From Globobulimina sp. (taxonomy: Eukaryota; Foraminifera; Rotaliida): a DNA stretch of 5,154 bases. Below the pieces are notes generated by a model. That model was given only the letters and a program-made list of their open reading frames with translations, searched no databases and had not been told where the DNA came from. The translations under genes were made by a program, and so were the position numbers. Position 1 is the first letter of the stretch; each line of letters begins with the position of its first letter. The stretch spans positions 1 to 5,154 of the forward strand of contig PIVH01000692.1 of assembly GCA_003354225.1 (NCBI GenBank), in the 5' to 3' direction. Shown in pieces: positions 1 to 5,154 of the stretch.

Positions 1-10
1 TGAATTCAGG

Positions 11-50
11 CTTGCTGGGGAATATATTCTGGTATATATTCAACAGCAAG
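11..50. repeat. Imperfect inverted repeat (hairpin)
   Basis: An outer 7-bp stem (CTTGCTG at 11-17 with CAGCAAG at 44-50) is followed by two mismatched positions and an inner 7-bp stem (GAATATA at 20-26 with TATATTC at 35-41). The loop is 8 bases (27-34), and one more T-A pair (27 with 34) is possible. It could be the end of a small inverted-repeat element, a structured RNA element, or chance in AT-rich DNA. I see no second copy in the window. Confidence 0.5.
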
Positions 51-151
51 AAACTCACTTTACCCACAGGAAGACTAGGTCCTAGCAGGGCAAAGGCTGA
101 CTTGCCAACCGGGAGGCGGGGTGTTTGGACTATCAGAAGAAACACAGCGCT

Positions 152-173
152 GAAAAATAAAATAAATAAATAG
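152..173. repeat. Short AAAT-type simple repeat
   Basis: A run of A-rich AAAT/AATA units lies just left of the GC-rich block. It is a degenerate microsatellite with no evident coding or regulatory role. On the plus strand it contains AATAAA hexamers, but there is no plus-strand gene upstream that would need a polyadenylation signal. Confidence 0.5.
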
Positions 174-232
174 CACATCGCGCGCATTGGTGCGAAATTT
201 AAGGCACATATAAATTTAAATAATTAAACACT

Positions 233-1046
233 TTAAAAACGGGCGGTCGCAGCACGATCCTCATCGTTATCGTGATCACTGGCGCGCTCAGTCTTGGATT
301 CATTAAAATAATCCCTGGAGTGTCGGAAAAATATTGATCCGTGTCGTGGATCGACCACCACGGGGGATCTTCGCGGGTCTTTGCTTGACCTCCGCAGGAT
401 GCTGCTGGTGAACCGCACCTTGCCACTTTTAAATAGCTCTCTGCGGGCCCTCCGCGCGTGGCGCTTCCGTTGCCATATGGCGAACTGGGCTGGTTTCGGA
501 GTTCCTTCCCGAACAGCTTCTGCGCCTTCACGTGCGCTTCCTCCTTCTCGGTTAGGGCGTCGCATCGATAGCATAGCGCCCAACAGGTCCACCTGCTACC
601 GTCCTCTTTCGTAATATGCGTGGCGTCAGGTCGGGTGCCGTGATCGCCGCATCCTAATCTCACCGTCAGTTTGCACTGTACGCGGCCAACCAGGGCGACG
701 TCCAACTTCCGCTTTACGTCGTGTTTGCAGAACGTGGTCGGTTTCGCGCAGACCAAGTCCTCGAAGCAGCCAAATAACGCGCCAAAATCTGTTATGACGA
801 CGAACGAGCCGGTGTCGAAGACGTATTCTTCGATCGAGCCACGATAGCGCCGGCGAACGTCCACATTACACTATATAAATGTACAAGTTAGGTACAAGTG
901 TGGACGAAGTCCGCGGGAAAAAGGAGAGGTGGCTCAACTTCGGGGTTGATTTCGGGGATGAAGACCATTTGTCTGACGGTGTCGTAGATGAACCCCAGGA
1001 TCTTCAGTCGCGTCCGAGGATCTTGTCGTTGATCCAGTTCGAGATC
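233..1046 (-). pseudogene. GC-rich, frame-broken coding-like region, unknown family
   Basis: The region is visibly richer in G+C and CpG than the rest of the window, and its minus-strand frames use mostly G or C at third codon positions. Three blocks read in different frames. Block A (about 1046-891) ends at a TAA (890-888). Block B (870 to about 508) encodes a segment with eight cysteines, in clusters such as WTCWALCYRC, followed by a charged helix (LTEKEEAHVKAQKLFGKEL). Block C (about 508 to 233) is strongly basic (RKRHARRARREL) and ends at a TAA (235-233). Moving from B to C needs a one-base frame change with no visible intron. Moving from A to B could be an intron of about 68 bp (a GTTGAG donor near 942, acceptor ending TATATAG at 871), or it could be decay. 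A strong acceptor-like tract (TTTCCCTGCTGATAG) sits just upstream of block A on the minus strand. I do not recognise the family. It could be a decayed gene, a mobile-element or viral remnant, or a live gene with a sequencing error; that it was once coding on this strand is more likely than not. Confidence 0.4.
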
Positions 1047-1266
1047 GCTATCAGCAGGGAAATGTAAACTTTATCAATGCAAAACATGTGATACTTTTAT
1101 TGCATCACAGCATGAAAATTGCGATGAAGGATATCAAATGCAAAGATTTTTTGAATTGGATGGATTCCGCAAATTTACGTATTGTGGTAATGAGAAATGC
1201 GATGAATTGCTTTGTTTAAAATGTAATAAATCTGATTATTTTTGTGAACAACATAAAGCAAATTAA
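1033..1266 (+). CDS. Cys-rich, probable zinc-binding C-terminal exon fragment
   Basis: The frame is open from just after a TGA (1030-1032) to a TAA at 1264-1266, giving 77 codons with no usable ATG near its start. The strongest part begins at about 1060. It contains a CxxC pair (QCKTC), a third Cys ten residues later, then YC, KC, a further CLKC pair and a final YFCEQH. This Cys/His pattern is what a double zinc-binding module looks like. Codon use is AT-rich like the OGFOD2-like gene downstream and unlike the GC-rich block to the left. It may be a last exon with its acceptor at one of the CAG triplets near 1052-1057, or a gene cut off by the GC-rich segment. The first half loosely resembles the Mcm10 C-terminal zinc ribbon in Cys spacing, and the final FCxxH resembles AN1 fingers; neither match is firm. 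Its upstream exons are not visible in the window. Confidence 0.45.
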   Translation, partial: SSSRSLSAGKCKLYQCKTCDTFIASQHENCDEGYQMQRFFELDGFRKFTYCGNEKCDELLCLKCNKSDYFCEQHKAN

Positions 1267-1365
1267 AAAATGACTATTTTATAATAATTATTGTAACATT
1301 CATATTTGTTTGGTTGTATTAATAATATTATCTAAAAAAACAAAACTTAATATTTAGTTTAAACT
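1267..1365. other. AT-rich spacer / 5' region of the OGFOD2-like gene
   Basis: A very AT-rich stretch lies between the TAA of the Cys-rich frame and the ATG at 1366. An in-frame TAA at 1360-1362 sits immediately before that ATG, so unless there is an upstream exon the ATG at 1366 is the first possible start. I see no clear TATA box or AATAAA signal that I would call. Confidence 0.5.
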
Positions 1366-3155
1366 ATGGCTCTGTCGCTCTCAGAAGCAAAAGTCGAAGA
1401 AAAATACGCCTGGAAAGCGGAAACATATAATGAAGCATCGCAGAAATTATTTGCAGCCGCCCAAGAAGATTTAGATGCTTTTACAATGGATGATTATCCA
1501 ATTATTAATGTGAAACATTCCATTTTACAGTTTCCAAACATAACATGTCCACAAATCATCATTACCTTCTATGCAGAATCACAAATTTACAATAAATATC
1601 CATTGCGATTAGAAGTAACGTACCAATACAAATCATTATTGATGGTATCCAAAGATATGAATAAAATGGATTTCTCCAAACAACACAACAACGAAACTCG
1701 ATTAAGACCGCGTATAAAAGGCATAATATATCATTTTAATTTTAGTGATGAAGGCTTATTATCTTCTTATCCATCGATATGCGGATCGAATGTAATGAAA
1801 TTTGACTCGTTAAAAAACGTTTTCTTATCAATACAGCACATTATCTCCAATCCTATCGTTCCGATGCTGGCAATGTATCCATTAAACAAAGTGGAGACTG
1901 CCTGGAAAGAGCACCAAGGCGATAGCTGTCGGTGTGACTTTTTTAATGCTATGCCATGTTCGTGGAATATTTATAAAAACGCAAACTACAAATTACGAGA
2001 ACAATATATCGGTGAAATAAGAGAGAATTTGAAGCAGCAACAGCTACAAAAATATTATTTGCAGCAAAACCAAATTAATAAAAGTGTGACCAGATACAAA
2101 CCAATTTTGCCATATTTATTCAGTGCCGTATCGGTGTGGAATTATTCAAACATTTTACATCCTCATTTATTGAAAATATTGCATGACAAAGAAAATGGGA
2201 GAAGGATATTTTTGGAACAATTCATAAAAACGGAAATCAAAGATCGAGCCTTTTCATTTCCTTTTTTTAATGATAAGTTTTGTGATGAATTGGTGGCGGA
2301 ACTGAGGAATTATGAGAATACCGCTGATCTTCCAAAGAAACGACCCAATTCGATGAATAATTACGGCGTTATTTTAAATGAGATTGGTTTGGAGCCGTTT
2401 ATTACAGATTTATTTGATAAGTATGTCACAAAAATGGCGCAATGGATATTTCCATCGAATGTGGCCAAAAATGATCCAGAATTAGACGATGAAGATCTAG
2501 ATTTCACTTATCATGATACCTTAGATCATCACCATACGTTTACGGTTGCTCTCTATTTCTGTTTCTCTCTGTAATATTATGTATAATTTATATTTCTCTG
2601 TAGGTTCAGTACAAAATGGATGCGGATTTATTTTTGGATATGCACATTGATGACAGCGAGGTGACTTTCAATATAAATCTATGCGATGAATTTAGTGGCG
2701 CGGAGTTGGCCATTTGTGGCTTGGTGGGAGAGACAAAGAGAAGGAGCCATTTGTTATCCTACAAACACAGGAAAGGCAGATGTTTGATGCATAGCGGCAG
2801 ACAGAGACACGGCGCGCGTGCTATTACGAGCGGGGAGAGACAGAATTTAGTAATTTGGGCTCGATCCAGTTGGGAAAGAATGATGCATCCACACGGCAGT
2901 GGGAAATGTGCGTGTTGTAAGTTTAAGGGAAAAGAGGAAAATGATCCGGACGCCATTTGTTTGTCAAAAACGCACGATAAGGATTACAATAAATGGCTTC
3001 ATACATTTTCGAATCGCTCCATTTATGGCAATACAAATACTTTTACAATTGACAACGAAATGGATGGTGAAAATGCAGCAGAATCCAGAGTTGATGACAT
3101 ATTGTTGGAGGATAATGATGATGAAGGAAAACAAGCTGATAATCCTTTGTTATGA
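1366..3155 (+). CDS. OGFOD2: OGFOD2-like 2-oxoglutarate/Fe(II) dioxygenase with N-terminal extension
   Basis: The coding exons are 1366-2544 and 2604-3155, joined across a 59-bp phase-0 intron to give 576 residues. The start has good context (A at -3, G at +4) and an in-frame stop just upstream. Residues about 295-482 form the prolyl-4-hydroxylase-type double-stranded beta helix. The opening segment is FPFFNDKFCDEL, then comes the family-typical RPNSMNNYGV (326-335), the iron motif HxD at H407/D409, the distal histidine H462 and the 2-oxoglutarate-binding arginine R472 in GERQNLVIW. The full catalytic set is therefore present and the enzyme is probably active. A Cys cluster (CACC, 495-498) follows the domain and the tail is acidic. 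A CRC motif at 188-190 seems to match the usual N-terminus of OGFOD2 proteins, which are typically near 350 residues. Residues 1 to about 180 are therefore extra and show UBC-like features: YP at 78-79, YHFNF at 122-126 and SLKNVFLSIQHIISNP at 148-163. A Q-rich linker lies at 224-235. The substrate of this family is not established. Family assignment is strong; the nature of the extension is inference. Confidence 0.9.
2545..2603 (+). other. Intron of the OGFOD2-like gene (59 bp, phase 0)
   Basis: The intron starts GTTGCT and ends CTGTAG. Removing it joins ...HHHTFT to VQYKMDADLF... and restores the conserved approach to the HIDD iron-binding motif. Without removal the frame hits TAA at 2572-2574. 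The tract before the acceptor is pyrimidine-rich (TATTTCTCTGTAG). The donor departs from the usual GTAAGT. Confidence 0.9.
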
Positions 3156-3174
3156 TAGTGCACTGATTTAATTG

Positions 3175-3180
3175 TTTATT
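3175..3180 (-). terminator. Polyadenylation signal AATAAA for SUGCT
   Basis: TTTATT on the plus strand reads AATAAA on the minus strand, about 80 bp after the SUGCT stop codon. This is a sensible position for its 3' end signal. It lies about 20 bp beyond the OGFOD2-like stop codon, so the two convergent transcripts must end very close together or overlap. I see no AATAAA on the plus strand for the OGFOD2-like gene in the spacer 3156-3260. Confidence 0.55.
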
Positions 3181-3260
3181 ATTTGTTATGTTTGGTTGAT
3201 TGTTTGATCTCATATATATCACAAAAAATACTTAAGACAAGGATCACATGCATTGCTTCA

Positions 3261-4824
3261 TCACTCTGCAGTTTCATATTTAGTTTCATCAAAAGTTATC
3301 ACACCCTTTCTCGCCAACGACTCAATCCAAGCATCGTCATATCCCAATATTTGCGACAACACTTCAACAGTATGTTGGCCCAATGTAGGTGGCGCCAATT
3401 TTATTTTATTTATTTGTGTATCTTTACTATATTCCACCGGCAACCTCATCAAAGGTATATTCCCCGCAGTTTTATGTTCAACATATTGCACAATGCCCTT
3501 CTCCTTTAAATGTTCATCCTCGAAAGCACGCTCTAACGAATTGACCGGTGCGTGCGGCAAACCACTCCGCGCAAAGATGCCGCACCATTCGTCCAATGTT
3601 TTTCTTTTAAATCTATCCTGCAAAATATCAATCAATTCTTCTCTGTTCCCAACTCTTTGCGCATTGCTACAAAACTGTTCATTCCGAGCTAACTCTTCGA
3701 AAACATCCTTCTGTTCACTGCCATCAATATCTGTTCCCGGAATTGTCATCAATTTGCACATTTTCGTGAAAGCAGCATCTGTACCAGCTCCAATCACAAA
3801 ATATTCGTTGAAGTTCAGAGTTTCGAAAGCTTGATAGGGCACAATCTGCGGATGGGAGGTGCCCATCCTTTGCGGTTTTATCTCGCCGTTCGAGATCAAA
3901 TAACTTTGTGCTATGTTTGCTAAACTGGTAATACAGGAATCAAACAAGTTTACATCTATTTTTTGCCCAACATTTTTTGCATCCATTTCCCGCGACCTCA
4001 AGGCTGCCAAAATAGCTCCGTGCTGACAGTGGTTTTGTGTAAGAATATATGCCATATGTCATACACTGACAATATAACAACTAAACTGCGTACAAACCCG
4101 TAATAATATCGATCAAAGCAACCCCAGTTTTTGCAGGCGTGTCGCTGCCGGTAATGTCCATCAATCCGCCCATTGCCTGCACGATTACGTCGTAACCAGC
4201 ACGGTGTGAATATGGCCCAGCGGAGGAAAATCCGGTAACGGAACAGTATATTAATTGTGGGTTGATTTTGTGATGAATGTATTCGAAGTTCATCTTGTAT
4301 TTGGTCAATGTGCCAGGCACAAAGTTTTCCACTAAAATATCGCTCTGCATTGCGAGTTCGTGCAATATTGTTTGTCCTTCGTCTGTGCTCATATCGATGG
4401 TGACTGACTTTTTGTTCCTATTTGCGCACAGAAAGTACGCCGATTCGTGACCTTTGGATGTGAATGGTGGTCTGTATTATTTTAGAAACGTTATAGTTTT
4501 GGCGATATGGAAACAGAAACACAAATGGATTATATATCTACAGTACCCCCATGAACGTGTCATGTCGCCATTATTTGGATGCTCAATCTTGATAACTTCA
4601 GCACCCATATCGCCCAATAATTGAGTGCCATATGGCCCGGCAAGTACACGCGTTAAATCCAAGACGCGTATTCCTTGCAATGGTAGAATTGGTTTGGATG
4701 GCTGAGCATGTGATGAATCGGCGAGTCTTCGTTTCGAAGTTGTAATCGCAATTAATATTGATTTATTGGAGTACAGTTTGCGACTGAATCGAATGATTGC
4801 GCGTATTTGACGAACAGCTGCCAT
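3261..4824 (-). CDS. SUGCT: Succinyl-CoA:glutarate CoA-transferase (class III CoA-transferase)
   Basis: The coding exons are 4824-4547, 4471-4087 and 4022-3261 on the minus strand, summing to 1425 bases and 474 residues plus stop. This is close to the normal family length. The enzyme moves CoA from succinyl-CoA to glutarate to make glutaryl-CoA in lysine and tryptophan breakdown in mitochondria. The first 40 or so residues are rich in Arg, Lys, Ser and Ala with almost no acid, as expected for a mitochondrial presequence. CaiB/BaiF family signatures follow: [14 protein letters not shown] (51-64), [10 protein letters not shown] (74-83), [10 protein letters not shown] (110-119), [14 protein letters not shown] (182-195), GLYAHGAI (218-225) and the C-terminal PPTLGQHT near 432-439. 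The segment IDVNLFDS (243-250) lies where the family's catalytic aspartate sits; D249 is the likeliest, with D244 the alternative. The start context is good (A at -3). It is convergent with the OGFOD2-like gene and divergent from the Rab gene. It appears intact. A related CaiB/BaiF member acting on another acyl-CoA cannot be excluded from sequence alone. Confidence 0.93.
4023..4086 (-). other. SUGCT intron 2 (64 bp, phase 0)
   Basis: On the minus strand the intron begins GTTTAG at 4086 and ends CTGTCAG at 4023. Splicing joins GLYA to HGAILAAL, rebuilding the family-typical GLYAxGAI segment. If it is retained, the reading frame stops at once, because the donor itself reads GTT TAG in frame. 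Confidence 0.92.
4472..4546 (-). other. SUGCT intron 1 (75 bp, phase 2)
   Basis: On the minus strand the intron begins GTACTG at 4546 and ends ATACAG at 4472. It splits a glycine codon (GG then A) and joins TRSWG to [14 protein letters not shown], restoring the conserved segment after the first nucleotide-binding-like motif. Retention introduces a TAA after about 22 codons. Confidence 0.92.
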
Positions 4825-4946
4825 TGTTTGATATGCACTAGTGTTTTTGCATAAATTATTAACATAAAAAAACTTGAAGGTACAGTCAGTCTTTACATTG
4901 CTTCGTTGCGTGTGAGTTTATTGAAACCAAAATAAAGCACTGCACA
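4825..4946. promoter_or_regulatory. Divergent spacer, probable shared promoter of SUGCT and the Rab gene
   Basis: Only 122 bp separate the SUGCT ATG (minus) from the Rab ATG (plus), so both 5' untranslated regions and both core promoters must fit here or overlap the genes. The middle is A-rich (about 4848-4871). I see no convincing TATA box in either direction, so the promoter role rests on gene layout alone. Confidence 0.5.
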
Positions 4947-5107
4947 ATGTCGGGTGCTCCTGAATAGTTTTGTCATATTTATTGCAATTTCTTCAATAAA
5001 TTGATGCCTGTTTGTTAATTGTTATGTTACACAGTGATTATTTATTGAAGGTAGTAATGGTCGGCGATTCTGGAGTCGGTAAAAGTTCCTTACTCAAACG
5101 ATTTGCA
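4947..5107 (+). CDS. Rab-type small GTPase, first two coding exons (partial)
   Basis: Exon 1 (4947-4966) gives MSGAPE plus two bases of a Tyr codon, and exon 2 (5035-5107) continues for 24 codons, so 31 residues are visible. The joined start reads MSGAPEYDYLLK, followed by VVMVGDSGVGKSSL and KRFA. The P-loop GDSGVGKS (17-24) and the EYDYL lead-in are typical of Rab GTPases, which cycle between GTP and GDP to control vesicle traffic. The last visible residue is the Ala of the RFA(D) motif. The next exon, expected to begin with Asp and carry the switch regions and the C-terminal prenylation cysteines, lies outside the window. The subfamily cannot be fixed from 31 residues; Rab1/8/10, Rab11 and Rab35 groups all have similar starts. 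Read without splicing, exon 1 ends at a TAG after six codons, which would hide this gene from a simple open-frame search. Confidence 0.85.
4967..5034 (+). other. Rab intron 1 (68 bp, phase 2)
   Basis: The intron begins GTTTTG and ends TTACACAG. It splits a Tyr codon (TA then T) and joins the short first exon to the P-loop exon, giving the expected EYDYL lead-in of a Rab protein. The unspliced frame stops exactly at the donor (TAG formed by TA plus the G of GT). Confidence 0.85.
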
Positions 5108-5154
5108 GTTTAGTAGTGATATATACCTGTATCGATATAATTGTATATTACATA
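5108..5154 (+). other. Start of Rab intron 2, runs off the window
   Basis: The donor GTTTAG directly follows the RFA codons in phase 0 and is identical to the donor of SUGCT intron 2. The frame would otherwise stop at once (GTT TAG). The rest is AT-rich and includes the palindrome TATCGATA at 5130-5137. No acceptor is visible before the window ends. Confidence 0.75.

Noticed and set aside
75-85. Short palindrome CTAGG-T-CCTAG
   Set aside because: It is too short to carry weight alone, with no second copy or neighbouring feature.
381-614. Plus-strand open frame of 77 codons
   Set aside because: It lies antisense to the better-supported minus-strand blocks and has low-complexity Arg/Ser/Leu content typical of a shadow frame.
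780-820. FDTGS motif in minus-strand block B, suggesting a pepsin- or retropepsin-type aspartic protease
   Set aside because: Only the four-residue DTGS is shared. The flanking hydrophobic pattern and the second conserved Gly-containing strand are not evident, so chance is likelier.
879-1067. Plus-strand open frame of 62 codons across the GC-rich block
   Set aside because: It is antisense to minus-strand block A, ends at a TAA just at the composition change, and shows no recognisable motif; GC-rich DNA readily gives long frames on both strands.
1069-1160. Mcm10 C-terminal zinc ribbon
   Set aside because: Cys spacing in the first half is similar, but the expected His ligand is absent and the second half does not follow the Mcm10 pattern; kept only as a weak hint.
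2759-3171. Short frames on both strands within OGFOD2-like exon 2
   Set aside because: They overlap the catalytic exon in other frames, have no independent start context, and match no family.
3183-3834. Two overlapping plus-strand open frames opposite SUGCT
   Set aside because: They are antisense to SUGCT exon 3, which has unmistakable family signatures and intact splicing.
5130-5137. TATCGATA, identical to the insect DREF-binding element
   Set aside because: An 8-base palindrome in AT-rich DNA is expected by chance, and it lies inside an intron rather than in the promoter spacer.
1-5154. tRNA, rRNA, CRISPR arrays, bacterial promoters or phage defence genes
   Set aside because: No cloverleaf, no spaced direct repeats and no prokaryotic gene organisation were seen; the spliced genes show the DNA is eukaryotic.

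Overview
The window looks like nuclear DNA from an animal with a compact, AT-rich genome. The coding regions are interrupted by short introns of 59-75 bp, neighbouring genes are only about 100 bp apart, and the protein families (an OGFOD2-type dioxygenase, mitochondrial SUGCT, a Rab GTPase) are typical of metazoans. There are no Shine-Dalgarno sites or operons and nothing prokaryotic. I cannot name the species. The intron donor sites are unusual and may help place the lineage.

Layout. Bases 1-232 hold no gene that I can see, only a good hairpin (11-50) and an AAAT-type simple repeat. Bases 233-1046 are much richer in G+C (for example 36 of 60 bases in 661-720) and carry minus-strand coding-like blocks in different frames. 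I read this as a degenerate or unusually spliced gene of unknown family. At about 1060 the composition drops sharply (14 of 60 in 1201-1260), and a plus-strand open frame at 1033-1266 encodes the Cys-rich end of a probable zinc-binding protein with no start codon of its own. Bases 1366-3155 hold a two-exon OGFOD2-like 2-oxoglutarate/Fe(II) dioxygenase. It is 576 residues long because of an N-terminal extension of about 180 residues, which has features of a ubiquitin-conjugating-enzyme-like (UBC/UEV) fold. About 105 bp further on and convergent with it, on the minus strand, lies a complete three-exon SUGCT gene (4824 down to 3261; 474 residues). After a 122-bp divergent spacer, the first two coding exons of a Rab-type small GTPase begin on the plus strand (4947-5107) and run off the end of the window.

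The genes do not form an obvious pathway. SUGCT acts in mitochondrial glutarate catabolism, the Rab acts in membrane traffic, and the OGFOD2 class has no settled substrate; they appear to be neighbours only. The two main points of interest are the apparent UBC-like plus dioxygenase fusion, and the splice donors: all five inferred introns begin with GT but lack the usual G at +5, and four of five read GTNNNGT.
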